A stretch of 9,810 nt of DNA from NCBI GenBank assembly GCA_003565095.1, contig PXDI01000363.1:1-9810 (forward strand), given 5' to 3'. The notes under the pieces were generated by a model that was given only the letters and a program-made list of their open reading frames with translations, searched no databases and was not told the origin of the DNA. Of the stretch, positions 1 through 7,503 are shown one piece after another (the stretch's first letter is position 1; every line of letters begins with the position of its first letter). The position numbers were made by a program, and so were the translations under genes. Source of the stretch: PVC group bacterium. GTDB lineage: Bacteria > Verrucomicrobiota > Kiritimatiellia > UBA8416 > PXDI01.

Positions 1-2072
1 ACAACTTTATCAATCGCCTGCAAACCGTTGATCCGTGCGTGACTCCCCGGCCTTTCGCGCGAACCATGAAAACGCCGGAACAGCGCCCGCTTGAGAATGT
101 CATCCACCAGCGTACTTTTCCCGCTGCCGGATACCCCGGTAACACAGGTGAACAGACCGACCGGAAACCGCACATTGATTTTCTGTAAATTATTGGCCGC
201 CGCGCCCATCACCGTGATCCACTGCCTGCCGGGGCGCTTACGCTTCATCGGCACATGAATTGAGGCCTTGCCGGCCAGAAAACGCCCGGTCAAAGATTTC
301 GGATGCGCAATCAGATCCGGCACCGTCCCACTGAATATCACATTACCGCCATGCACCCCCGCCCCCGGGCCCAGATCAATCACCCAATCCGCCTGACGGA
401 TCATCTCTTCGTCATGTTCGACAATCACAACCGTATTCCCAATGTCGCGCAGATGCTTCAAAATGCTGATCAGCCGTTCATTGTCACGGGCATGCAAACC
501 GATGGTCGGCTCATCCAGCACATACAAAACTCCGGTCAGCCCCGAGCCGATCTGGGTCGCCAACCTGATCCGCTGGCTTTCTCCACCCGACAAAGTGCCG
601 CTCTCACGATCAAGGGTCAGGTAATCCAGCCCGGTATCACACAAAAAACCCAGCCTTTCCCTGATTTCTTTCAACACTTCGCCGACTATTTCAAGCTCGT
701 GTGGACTCAACTCCAGCCCGGAGAAAAACGCGGCCGCTTTGCGTACCGGCATTCCGCAAACATCTGCGATCGAAAGACCGCTGATGGTACAGGCGAGCGC
801 TTCCGGTTTGAGCCGTTTGCCATCACAATCCGGACAATGCTGCCGGCTCATATATGAACGCAAACGCTGAACCACAGACTCGCTGTCGGTATTTTCCAGC
901 CGTCTTTGCAAATTAGGAATTATCCCTTCAAAAGATTTGTTTGTCTTGCGCCACGCACCGCCGCGCCAATAGCCGAATTGCACCTGCTCATCACCGGAAC
1001 CGTAAAACAACAGCCGCCGCTGCCGGTCCGTCAGATCCTTAAACGGTTTGGCCATATCAATGCCGTAATGCTTGCAAACCGCGCGCAGCACATGCTTGTA
1101 GTAAATAATCAGGCGCCGCCCGCCCCGCCGCCAAACCGGCACAGCCCCTTCGTCCAGCGACAATGACGCATCCGGCACCAGCAGCTCCTCATCAAAAATC
1201 AGCTCTGTGCCGATACCTGAACAGCGCGGACAGGCTCCATAGGGGCTGTTAAACGAAAAACAGCGCGGCTTCAAGTCATCAAAACTGATGCCGCATTCAA
1301 CACACGCATTCTTTTCGGAAAAAATTCTTTCTTCACCAGCCTTGGCATCTTCGCCCTGAATCACGGCCGCCATGATTCCCTGCCCCTGACGCAATGCGGT
1401 TTCAACCGAATCTGTCAGGCGTGATCGGATCTGCGGGGTGATAATCAGCCGGTCAACCACTGCATCGATACTGTGCATCCGGTGCCGGTCCAGTTCCGGA
1501 ACACTGTCAACGTCCAGTATTTCACCATCCACCCGCAGGCGCACGAACCCCTGCCGTCGCAGACCTTCAAGAACATCCTCATGCCGGCCCTTGCGACCGC
1601 GCACTACCGGCGCAAGCAGCACCACTTTTGTGCGCTTCGGCAAAGCCGCCAACCGGTCAACAATCTCCTCGGCACTCTGGCGCCCCACCGGCTTACCGCA
1701 TTTATAACAGTGCGCCTGACCGATACTCGCAAACAACAGGCGCAGATAGTCATGTATTTCCGTTGTCGTGGCCACAATCGAACGCGGATTCGATCCGGCC
1801 GTGCGCTGCTCGATTGCAATCGCCGGGGAAAGCCCCTCGATCGAATCAACATCCGGCTTCTGCAATTGATCCAGAAACTGCCGCGCATAGGCCGAAAGAC
1901 TCTCAACATATCGACGCTGCCCTTCTGCATACAGCGTGTCAAAAGCTAACGAGGATTTTCCCGAGCCACTCAGTCCAGTTACCACCGTCAGACTGTTACG
2001 CGGAATGCTGACAGTTATATCCCGCAGATTGTGCTCCCGCGCACCATTGATTACTATATGTTCACTCTGCAT
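1..2072 (-). CDS. uvrA: Excinuclease ABC subunit A (UvrA), 3' end outside window
   Basis: UvrA is the DNA-damage sensor of nucleotide excision repair. It is a dimeric cytoplasmic ABC ATPase that loads UvrB onto lesions. About 690 residues are visible of a usual 930-950; the rest lies beyond the left edge. The frame is open throughout. The first Walker A, GLSGSGKSS, is at residues 33-41 (bases 1950-1976). The UvrB-binding region follows it. A four-cysteine zinc site is formed by CVEC and CPRC (C257, C260, C281, C284). The insertion-domain motif CPDCDGKRLKPEA is near residue 411. The first ABC signature LSGGESQRI is at 494-502 (bases 567-593), followed by LDEPTIGLH. The second Walker A, GVSGSGKST, is at 646-654 (bases 111-137), and the sequence then runs through HARINGLQAIDKV. 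The start ATG (2070-2072) overlaps the stop of the upstream hydrolase gene as TAATG, which points to co-transcription and translational coupling. No frameshift was seen. The identity is secure. Confidence 0.98.
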   Translation of the reverse strand, partial: MQSEHIVINGAREHNLRDITVSIPRNSLTVVTGLSGSGKSSLAFDTLYAEGQRRYVESLSAYARQFLDQLQKPDVDSIEGLSPAIAIEQRTAGSNPRSIVATTTEIHDYLRLLFASIGQAHCYKCGKPVGRQSAEEIVDRLAALPKRTKVVLLAPVVRGRKGRHEDVLEGLRRQGFVRLRVDGEILDVDSVPELDRHRMHSIDAVVDRLIITPQIRSRLTDSVETALRQGQGIMAAVIQGEDAKAGEERIFSEKNACVECGISFDDLKPRCFSFNSPYGACPRCSGIGTELIFDEELLVPDASLSLDEGAVPVWRRGGRRLIIYYKHVLRAVCKHYGIDMAKPFKDLTDRQRRLLFYGSGDEQVQFGYWRGGAWRKTNKSFEGIIPNLQRRLENTDSESVVQRLRSYMSRQHCPDCDGKRLKPEALACTISGLSIADVCGMPVRKAAAFFSGLELSPHELEIVGEVLKEIRERLGFLCDTGLDYLTLDRESGTLSGGESQRIRLATQIGSGLTGVLYVLDEPTIGLHARDNERLISILKHLRDIGNTVVIVEHDEEMIRQADWVIDLGPGAGVHGGNVIFSGTVPDLIAHPKSLTGRFLAGKASIHVPMKRKRPGRQWITVMGAAANNLQKINVRFPVGLFTCVTGVSGSGKSTLVDDILKRALFRRFHGSRERPGSHARINGLQAIDKV

Positions 2073-2872
2073 TAGCCCGATACCCCTATGCGCAATCCAT
2101 CATACGATAAAGCCACTCCGTCCGGCAATTCTGCCGCAGTTTCGGCATGGTCAAGTTCATGGCAGATATGCACCACGTATGACTGGCGCGCACCGATTTC
2201 TGCCAGTTTCCCCAAAGTCTCAGCCAATGTGTAATGGGTCGGATGCGGCCGCCGCCGCAGGCCGTCAAGAATCATCACATCCACCCCCTTCAGCAACGCG
2301 GTCACTTCCTCGCTCATCTGCTTGCAATCCGGCACATAACCGAGACTGCTTCCGTCCGCATCAATCCGAAAACCCAGGGTGTCACAAACCCCGTGCTCTA
2401 CCGGCAGCGGTGTCACAGTAACCGGCCCGCCGCCGTCGCGACCCGGCAAAACTACGCTGCCGCTGATTTCGTGAATAACCACCCGCGGACGGAACACCCC
2501 CGGCACCGGATCCGGCCGCAGGGCATAAGCAAAAATATTACGCAACTGTGTGCATGTTTCGGCCGACGCCCACACCGGAATTTCCATCCGCTGCAAGGTA
2601 TTAAAGCGGCGTATGTCGTCAAACCCGAAAAGGTGGTCGGCATGCGCGTGGGTAAAAAACACCGCATCAACCCGCTCTACGCCATGTTCAAGCACCTGTT
2701 CACGAAAATCCGGCGGTGTATCTATCACAATATGACAGCCGTTGGCCACAACATATAGACTGCTGCGACGGCGGCGGTTATGCCTGTCCACAGATCGGCA
2801 TACCCCGCAATCACAACCGATTACCGGCACCCCGACAGATGTCCCTGTCCCCAAAAATACACAACTAATCAT
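2072..2872 (-). CDS. PhnP-like metallo-beta-lactamase-fold phosphodiesterase/hydrolase
   Basis: This is a 266-residue cytoplasmic metal-dependent hydrolase. It begins MISCVFLGTGTSVGVP, the usual beta-strand opening of the PhnP/RNase Z-like branch. The dinuclear metal motif HAHADH is at 75-80. Further likely ligands are H160 (PVEHGVCDT), D182 (YVPDCK) and a histidine in VVHICHELDH (235-242). Three cysteines, C20, C22 and C25 (GCDCGVC), match the structural-zinc cysteines known in PhnP, the phosphoribosyl cyclic phosphate diesterase of C-P lyase pathways. No other phn gene is in view, so the real substrate is unknown. I chose the ATG at 2870-2872 because homologues start just before FLGTGTS. 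The frame stays open upstream to an ATG at 2953, but that would add an unlikely tail covering the intergenic region. The ribosome site is poor: a G-rich run lies about 14 bases upstream. Its stop overlaps the uvrA start by one base. Confidence 0.88.
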   Translation of the reverse strand: MISCVFLGTGTSVGVPVIGCDCGVCRSVDRHNRRRRSSLYVVANGCHIVIDTPPDFREQVLEHGVERVDAVFFTHAHADHLFGFDDIRRFNTLQRMEIPVWASAETCTQLRNIFAYALRPDPVPGVFRPRVVIHEISGSVVLPGRDGGGPVTVTPLPVEHGVCDTLGFRIDADGSSLGYVPDCKQMSEEVTALLKGVDVMILDGLRRRPHPTHYTLAETLGKLAEIGARQSYVVHICHELDHAETAAELPDGVALSYDGLRIGVSG

Positions 2873-2886
2873 GCATACAATATAAT
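2858..2886 (+). promoter_or_regulatory. Candidate sigma-70-type promoter for the lipoprotein gene
   Basis: A perfect TATAAT (2881-2886) lies 17 bases after TACACA (2858-2863), which matches 4 of 6 positions of the -35 consensus. A transcript would start near 2893, leaving about a 59-base leader before the lipoprotein ATG at 2952. The -35 overlaps the first codons of the divergent hydrolase gene. A short hairpin (GCAAA 2904-2908 with TTTGC 2915-2919) falls in the leader. This is inferred from consensus only; the sigma factors of this organism are not known. Confidence 0.38.
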
Positions 2887-2942
2887 CCCCCCGCCCCGCA
2901 AAAGCAAATACCTCTTTGCAGGCGAATGCCTTTATGGTAAGA

Positions 2943-2948
2943 ATTATA
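2943..2948 (-). promoter_or_regulatory. Candidate -10 box for the hydrolase-uvrA operon
   Basis: The minus strand reads TATAAT here, about 70 bases before the hydrolase ATG at 2872. The -35 side is weak: TTGCAG at 15 bases or TGTTGC at 17. The box sits only three bases before the lipoprotein ATG on the other strand, so transcription in the two directions would overlap. I did not see a GAAC/GTTC-type or CTGT-N8-ACAG-type LexA box in this gap, so SOS control of uvrA is not evident. Confidence 0.28.
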
Positions 2949-2951
2949 ACC

Positions 2952-3809
2952 ATGAAGCATATTCTGCAACATATGCGCAGGCTTGTACTGCCGGCGATGC
3001 TGCTGTTATTTTCCGGTTGCGCGGAAACCCCCGAGCCGCTGCGCTTTGTTACAACCTTCGAGGAACATCATCCCGAATCATCTTCCACCGAGATCTCACA
3101 GCGCACCAGAATGAGCAGCCGCCTGCCAGGCGGCCAGGCGCATAGCTATCTGCTGAATGAGCAGTCATTCACCGTCCATGTGCCTGGAGCCTACCGCCCG
3201 CAAGGCCATTACGGCGTTCTGGTGTGGATGCCGCCTGATGACAACAATGTGAGCCTGCCGCCCGAATGGCAGCCGGCGCTGGATCGGCACAAACTGATAG
3301 CAGTCGTCCCCCACCCCGTCCAGGCCGCAGACCAGCGCAATCCGTTTCATCATGATATCCCGCTGGTGCTTGATGCCGTCCATAACATCAACCAGCAGTA
3401 TTCCACCGATACTAACCGTATCTACATAGCCGGATTCTCCGGCAGCGCCATACCGGCCAGCTTAATTGCTTTCCATTTCCCGGATGTTTTTAACGGCGGC
3501 ATTTTTATCGGTGAAGTCGGAACATGGACGGATGTTACGCGCAAAGCCATCAGCGGCAAAACCAGAACCTATCCGGCGGCATTTCTGCAACCGGGTATCA
3601 GATATTTCTATCAGACCCAACGCGACGGCCGGTATGTTATCATTGCCGGGGCGGACTCGCGCAACCGCAGGCGTCTGGAAACCGTTTACCGTGATTTTTT
3701 TCCCAGTAATCTGCGTCACTGTGCCTATATGGAAATACGCGGCATGGGTGATGAGATGCCTGACGCCGGCCGGCTTGAACGCGCTGTCCGCCGGCTGGAG
3801 TCACTCTGA
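2952..3809 (+). CDS. Lipoprotein with alpha/beta-hydrolase (esterase/PHB-depolymerase-like) fold
   Basis: This is a 285-residue protein with a lipoprotein signal peptide: MKHILQHMRR, a hydrophobic stretch (11-20), then lipobox LFSGC with Cys23 as the lipidated residue. It should therefore be anchored to an envelope membrane. The body resembles the esterase/PHB-depolymerase type of alpha/beta hydrolase. It has a strand-rich start (SFTVHVPGAY, HYGVLVWMPP), then NRIYIAGFSGSA with the nucleophile elbow G161-F-S163-G-S165. A probable acid follows in IAGADSRNRR (D235). The C-terminal block RGMGDEMPDA (263-272) is where relatives I know carry GMGH; here position 267 is Asp (GAT), not His, and no later histidine exists. 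It may be a non-catalytic relative or use another residue. The ATG at 2952 was chosen because it gives a clean signal peptide. An in-frame ATG at 2916 would spoil it. The gene is flanked by divergent and convergent genes, so it is a single-gene unit. Substrate unknown. Confidence 0.8.
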   Translation: MKHILQHMRRLVLPAMLLLFSGCAETPEPLRFVTTFEEHHPESSSTEISQRTRMSSRLPGGQAHSYLLNEQSFTVHVPGAYRPQGHYGVLVWMPPDDNNVSLPPEWQPALDRHKLIAVVPHPVQAADQRNPFHHDIPLVLDAVHNINQQYSTDTNRIYIAGFSGSAIPASLIAFHFPDVFNGGIFIGEVGTWTDVTRKAISGKTRTYPAAFLQPGIRYFYQTQRDGRYVIIAGADSRNRRRLETVYRDFFPSNLRHCAYMEIRGMGDEMPDAGRLERAVRRLESL

Positions 3810-3810
3810 T

Positions 3811-4017
3811 TCACACAGTACGGTCAAGCACACCGGAAAACAGCAGCCACAAACACACCAGCACAAACAGCAACGCGGATATTACCGCGCAGATTGTGAA
3901 AACCGTTATACGCTGATCACGGATAAGTTCCGCAACACGTCCGCTAAGATGCTCCGCCTGGTCAACCGCCCGGCTGAGTAACGACACACCACGCTGAATG
4001 TCCCTGCCTCGTTGCAT
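3811..4017 (-). CDS. Small single-pass membrane protein downstream of argS
   Basis: This is a 68-residue protein that I do not recognise. Residues 1-35 are charged and helix-like (MQRGRDIQRGVSLLSRAVDQ, then a stretch ending IRDQR). Residues about 37-60 form one strong membrane span (ITVFTICAVISALLFVLVCLWLLF). A short tail, SGVLDRTV, follows. The positive residues before the span suggest the N-terminus is in the cytoplasm. The ATG at 4015-4017 lies 5 bases after the argS stop. GAGAGAA, inside the end of argS and about 10 bases before the ATG, can serve as ribosome site. The gene therefore probably shares the argS transcript. Its stop lies one base from the stop of the convergent lipoprotein gene. 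The hydrophobic segment and tight spacing argue for a real gene, but without homologues this is not proven. Confidence 0.6.
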   Translation of the reverse strand: MQRGRDIQRGVSLLSRAVDQAEHLSGRVAELIRDQRITVFTICAVISALLFVLVCLWLLFSGVLDRTV

Positions 4018-4022
4018 ATCAA

Positions 4023-5732
4023 TTAGATTCTCTCAGGTGTTTCTATCCCAAGTAACGCCAAACCATCCTGCAAAATCTGCGCGGTAACGGCGCACAACCT
4101 GATCCGGCTCTCACGCACTCCGGAATCCGCCTTCAAAAACGGTACGTTCTGGTAAAATGTGCTGTATTTCTGGGCGATCGCGTAAAGTCCATCGGCCAGC
4201 ACACTTGGTTTGTACAGCAACGCCGCCCGGCGGACAATATCCGGATAACGCAAAAGCTGCAATACCAGCTCACGCTCAGCCGGATGGGTAATCATTATGC
4301 CGGCCGCCTGCAACCCGGCCTCCCCGAATTGTTGAACATACTTTTCTCTCACGCTGCATATCCGTGCGCAGGCATATTGCAGATACGGCGCGGAATTGCC
4401 ATCCAGCGCCAGAGCCTTCTCCCAGGTAAAGGTAATCATCGTCTGCGGATTCTGGCTCAAATCAGCATATTTCACCGCCCCCAGCCCGACCGCGCGCGCC
4501 ACCTCCCGCTGCTGCGCTTCCGGCATGTCCGGACTGCTTTCCTTCACAATCTTCAATGCGCGCGCTTCAGCCTCATCCAGCAGTGCTTCCAGCTTAATAA
4601 CGTTACCCTGGCGGGTGGAAAAAGTTCCTTCCGGCAGCCGCATCAGACCAAACCACACATGCATCAGCGGTGTTTCACAACCCAGTTTGCGGCAGATCGA
4701 AAACACCTGCTTGAAATGCAACTGCTGCCGCTCGTCAGTAACATAAATAATACAGGCTGGACTGAATTCATCCTCACGGCTGAGAACGGTGGCAATATCA
4801 CTGGTCGCATAGTTGAACCCGCCGTCACGCTTGCGCACAATACACAACGGCAACCCCTCCTCTTCCAGCATCACAACCCGCGCGCCCTCGCTCTCCACGG
4901 CCAGCCCCTCATGCTCAAGACGTTCCAACAACCCGGCCAGCTTGTCGCGATAATAGCTTTCACCACGGATCAGATCAAAACTGACCCCGAGCCGGCGGTA
5001 GACACGGTCAAACTCACCCAGGCTCAATTCAATAAACTTCTCCCACAAAGCCAGATTGTCCGGATCACCGGCCTGCAGCTTCACCAGCTCAGCGCGGCAC
5101 TGCTCCATCCACGCCTCATCCTCACGCGTCTTTTCATAACTCTTAACATAAATACGCTCCAGTTCTTCAACCGGCGCACGCTGTAACGCTTCCTGATCGG
5201 CAAAATGGCGATACCCCATGATAATTATACCAAACTGGGTGCCCCAGTCTCCGATATGGTTGTCGGCTATAACCCGATACCCCAGCCGGCGGTACAGGCG
5301 GTCAAGCGCATTGCCGATGATTGTTGAACGGATATGACCGATATGCATCGGCTTGGCGATATTCGGACTGGAGTAGTCAATTACAACACACTGCCCCGCC
5401 CCGTCATCCGGCACCCCCATCCGCTCACCGCATACCATCTTTTCAAGAGATTCAATCAATCCGTCATCTTTCAAGCGGATATTAATAAAACCGGGACCGG
5501 CAATTTCAAGCGACGCCACCAGCGGATGCGCTCCGGCGGCCGCAATGACAGATGCCGCCACATCGCGCGGCGGCTTGCGCAGCCCCTTGGCAATGCCCAT
5601 GGCTTCATTACACTGATAATCGCCAAAAGCCGGATTCGCCGCCTCCTGCACCGTTACCCGCGAAATATCCGCATCCGGAAGCGCTTTCACAAACGCTTCC
5701 TTCATCCATCCGCTCAAAATCTCACTAACCAT
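4023..5732 (-). CDS. argS: Arginyl-tRNA synthetase (ArgS)
   Basis: ArgS charges tRNA-Arg with arginine in the cytoplasm; it is a class I synthetase. The 569-residue product has all domains in order: the N-terminal additional domain (about 1-110, with NPAFGDYQCNEAM), the catalytic core with SSPNIAKPMHIGHIRST (HIGH at 130-133), HIGDWGTQFG (159-168), and FNYATSDIA (306-314). FSTRQGNVIKL (371-381) stands in the KMSKS region; ArgS enzymes commonly lack canonical KMSKS. The C-terminal DALR anticodon-binding domain runs from about 450 (YLQYACARI) to the end. I chose the ATG at 5730-5732 because GGAG (5738-5741) precedes it by 5 bases; the adjacent ATG at 5733-5735 is too close, and an ATG at 5750 has no such site. 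Length is typical. It is divergent from the glycosidase and followed by the small membrane protein gene. Confidence 0.97.
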   Translation of the reverse strand: MVSEILSGWMKEAFVKALPDADISRVTVQEAANPAFGDYQCNEAMGIAKGLRKPPRDVAASVIAAAGAHPLVASLEIAGPGFINIRLKDDGLIESLEKMVCGERMGVPDDGAGQCVVIDYSSPNIAKPMHIGHIRSTIIGNALDRLYRRLGYRVIADNHIGDWGTQFGIIIMGYRHFADQEALQRAPVEELERIYVKSYEKTREDEAWMEQCRAELVKLQAGDPDNLALWEKFIELSLGEFDRVYRRLGVSFDLIRGESYYRDKLAGLLERLEHEGLAVESEGARVVMLEEEGLPLCIVRKRDGGFNYATSDIATVLSREDEFSPACIIYVTDERQQLHFKQVFSICRKLGCETPLMHVWFGLMRLPEGTFSTRQGNVIKLEALLDEAEARALKIVKESSPDMPEAQQREVARAVGLGAVKYADLSQNPQTMITFTWEKALALDGNSAPYLQYACARICSVREKYVQQFGEAGLQAAGIMITHPAERELVLQLLRYPDIVRRAALLYKPSVLADGLYAIAQKYSTFYQNVPFLKADSGVRESRIRLCAVTAQILQDGLALLGIETPERI

Positions 5733-5834
5733 CATATCTCCAATAATCAAATCACTTCAGTGCAAAAGACATGCTCTGCCACAACTTCAGAATAATCCAG
5801 CACATACTATCCACTTCCCCTGCAAATTCCACTT

Positions 5835-5855
5835 AAATCAAAAATTTATTGATTT
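5835..5855. promoter_or_regulatory. AT-rich perfect inverted repeat in the argS/GH1 divergent gap
   Basis: AAATCAA (5835-5841) and TTGATTT (5849-5855) are perfect 7-bp inverted arms around a 7-base AT-only centre. The site lies 52 bases before the glycosidase ATG and about 100 bases before the argS start. Such a palindrome could be an operator for a sugar-responsive repressor of the glycosidase, or just an AT-rich promoter region; it lacks the central CG usual in LacI-family operators. Position and symmetry are seen; function is inferred. No convincing -35/-10 pair was found nearby. Confidence 0.3.
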
Positions 5856-5895
5856 GATGAACCCATCGCGTGCATTCTTCCGTCAGTCATAACAC

Positions 5896-5900
5896 AGGAG
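5896..5900 (+). promoter_or_regulatory. Ribosome binding site of the GH1 gene
   Basis: AGGAG, followed by AAATTAC, sits 7 bases before the ATG at 5908. It is the strongest Shine-Dalgarno match in the window and fixes the glycosidase start. It also shows that this organism uses the canonical anti-SD pairing. Confidence 0.8.
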
Positions 5901-5907
5901 AAATTAC

Positions 5908-7260
5908 ATGCAGTTTCCAAAGGATTTTATCTGGGGTGCCGCAGCGGCCAGTTACCAGATTGAAGGTGCCGCCGCTGAGGATGGGCGCGGACTGTGCGTC
6001 TGGGATATGTTCAGCCGCCAGCCCGGCAAAGTCTGGCGCAACCAGAACGGCGCAACCGCCTGTGACCACTACCACCGTTTTCGCGAGGATGTCGACCTGA
6101 TGGCGGATCTGGGATTACAAGCCTACCGCTTCTCGGTTTCGTGGCCGCGGGTAATACCGGCCGGTACCGGCAGCATCAATCAGGCCGGGCTCGACTTCTA
6201 TGACAAACTGGTTGATGCGCTGCTGGAAAAGAACATTCAACCATGGCTTACGCTGTTTCACTGGGACTATCCCTACGAACTTTACTGCCGCGGCGGCTGG
6301 CTGTCACCCGACAGTTCCGACTGGTTTGCCGATTATACCGCGGTTATGGTTGAACGCCTTTCCGACCGCGTACAACACTGGATCCCCCAGAATGAGCCGC
6401 AGTGCTTTCTGGGCCTCGGACATGTCACCGGCAATCATGCCCCCGGAATGAAAATGGGCACGGCGGAAGCCATGCTGGCCGTTCATAACTCCCTGCTGGC
6501 GCACGGCAAAGCCGTGCAGGTAATCCGCGCCAAAGCCGTTCTGCCGCCTGTGATCGGCACCGCACCGGCAGGAAAAGTCTGCATCCCGCGTACTGCATCA
6601 GCCGAAGATATAGCCGCTGCGCGACAGGCCACCTTCAGCAACACAACCAAAGATATCTACAGCAACTCCATCTTCACCGACCCGTTGATTCTGGGACACT
6701 ATCCAGAAGACTGCATTCAGGTAATGGGTGCGGATATGCCGAAAGTGACCGAGCAGGATATGAGAACAATCTGTCAACCGCTCGATTTTTATGGCGTCAA
6801 CCTCTATTTCGGGCATTGGGTTGAAGCAACAGAGCACGGCGGATGGCAACCGGCGGAGAGCGTCATCGGCCCGCCATTAACCACGATGGAATGGGAAGTG
6901 TCCCCGGCGGTGCTTTACTGGGGCGCCCGCTTTCTGCATGAACGCTACAAACTGCCGATCGTAATCACTGAAAACGGCATGGCGAATACCGACTGGATAC
7001 ATCTGGACGGCAAAGTGCACGACCCGCAAAGAATCGACTACCTGCATCGGCACCTGCGCGAATTCGCCCGGGCCTCCGCAGAAGGAATCCCCTGCCTTGG
7101 TTACATGCAATGGTCAATTATGGATAATTTCGAATGGGGCCACGGTTACAAACAGCGCTTCGGACTTATCTATGTTGACTATGAAACCGGCCGGCGCGTT
7201 CCGAAAGATTCATACTACTGGTACCGCAACGTCATCAAGACCAACGGCACGGAACTGTAG
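5908..7260 (+). CDS. Glycoside hydrolase family 1, beta-glucosidase type
   Basis: This is a 450-residue retaining glycosidase with the TIM-barrel pattern of family GH1. It probably releases terminal beta-linked glucose or galactose from small glycosides in the cytoplasm; no signal peptide is present. The N-terminal family signature FIWGAAAASYQIEG is at 7-20. FHWD (117-120) supplies the conserved His. QNEPQCF places the acid/base at E163. IVITENGM places the nucleophile at E355. QWSIMDNFEWGHGYKQRFGL (401-420) is the conserved substrate-site segment with W402, E409 and W410. Length matches the family. Unusual: the residues before NEP are I-P-Q, where T-L/F/I-N-E-P types dominate, and HWDYPYEL replaces the common HWDLP. 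Both catalytic acids are intact, so activity is expected. No transporter, regulator or other sugar gene adjoins it, so the true substrate (cello-oligosaccharide, aryl-glucoside, galactoside, phospho-sugar) cannot be told. Confidence 0.95.
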   Translation: MQFPKDFIWGAAAASYQIEGAAAEDGRGLCVWDMFSRQPGKVWRNQNGATACDHYHRFREDVDLMADLGLQAYRFSVSWPRVIPAGTGSINQAGLDFYDKLVDALLEKNIQPWLTLFHWDYPYELYCRGGWLSPDSSDWFADYTAVMVERLSDRVQHWIPQNEPQCFLGLGHVTGNHAPGMKMGTAEAMLAVHNSLLAHGKAVQVIRAKAVLPPVIGTAPAGKVCIPRTASAEDIAAARQATFSNTTKDIYSNSIFTDPLILGHYPEDCIQVMGADMPKVTEQDMRTICQPLDFYGVNLYFGHWVEATEHGGWQPAESVIGPPLTTMEWEVSPAVLYWGARFLHERYKLPIVITENGMANTDWIHLDGKVHDPQRIDYLHRHLREFARASAEGIPCLGYMQWSIMDNFEWGHGYKQRFGLIYVDYETGRRVPKDSYYWYRNVIKTNGTEL

Positions 7261-7268
7261 TAAGATAA

Positions 7269-7424
7269 GCCAAATCTTTAACAGAAGAGGCCACGGAAGC
7301 CATTCGTTCGGCTGTGCGCAAAGTTGCTGCAGACCATCAACATACAGTCCGTCCTTTAGCTATCGGGGATAAAAATCGCGTGATTATTAAACAGGCGGAG
7401 GCTCCGGCTCTGGTGAAAAAATAA
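7269..7424 (+). pseudogene. 51-codon orphan reading frame, likely C-terminal remnant of a lost gene
   Basis: Immediately after an in-frame TAA (7266-7268) a frame stays open for 51 codons to TAA at 7422-7424. Its translation looks like a real protein tail: LTEEATEAIRSAVRKVAAD is a plausible helix, VRPLAIGDKNRVIIKQAEAP a plausible strand/turn region, and it ends ALVKK. It has no ATG or TTG; the only alternative start, GTG at 7314, has no well-placed ribosome site. It is out of frame with the glycosidase. By hand count 20 of 51 codons end in G or C, fewer than I expect from the neighbouring genes, as in decayed or foreign sequence. I do not recognise the family. It could be the end of a deleted gene, a small gene with an unusual start, or chance. 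The rest of the gap (7425-7605) holds only the palindrome and recN start signals listed separately. Confidence 0.35.
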
Positions 7425-7490
7425 CAGTCAAGCTACAGACTCCAGCCACCCGCGATAACCGGCGGCCTGCTGCGGCACTGCTAAAGTAAA

Positions 7491-7503
7491 AAGTTCTGAA
7501 CTT
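7491..7503. promoter_or_regulatory. 13-bp palindrome upstream of recN, possible operator
   Basis: AAGTTC-T-GAACTT is a perfect palindrome 102 bases before the recN ATG, overlapping a weak -35-like TTGCGG (7502-7507) that is followed 17 bases later by TAGTCT. In many bacteria recN is under LexA control, and GTTC/GAAC half-sites occur in some LexA boxes, although with other spacing. The site could be an operator for recN. The symmetry is seen; the role is speculative. Confidence 0.22.

Noticed and set aside
303..1166. Open frames on the plus strand opposite uvrA
   Set aside because: They lie antisense to a fully motif-supported UvrA frame and have low-complexity, Pro/Arg/His/Gln-rich translations.
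2873..2953. Longer start for the PhnP-like hydrolase at 2953
   Set aside because: The extra 27 residues are not like the family, lie in the promoter gap, and the start would overlap the lipoprotein ATG on the other strand.
4284..5186. A 300-residue plus-strand frame opposite argS
   Set aside because: It is a mirror of the argS codons; the translation has no recognisable domain and no ribosome site, while argS has every family motif.
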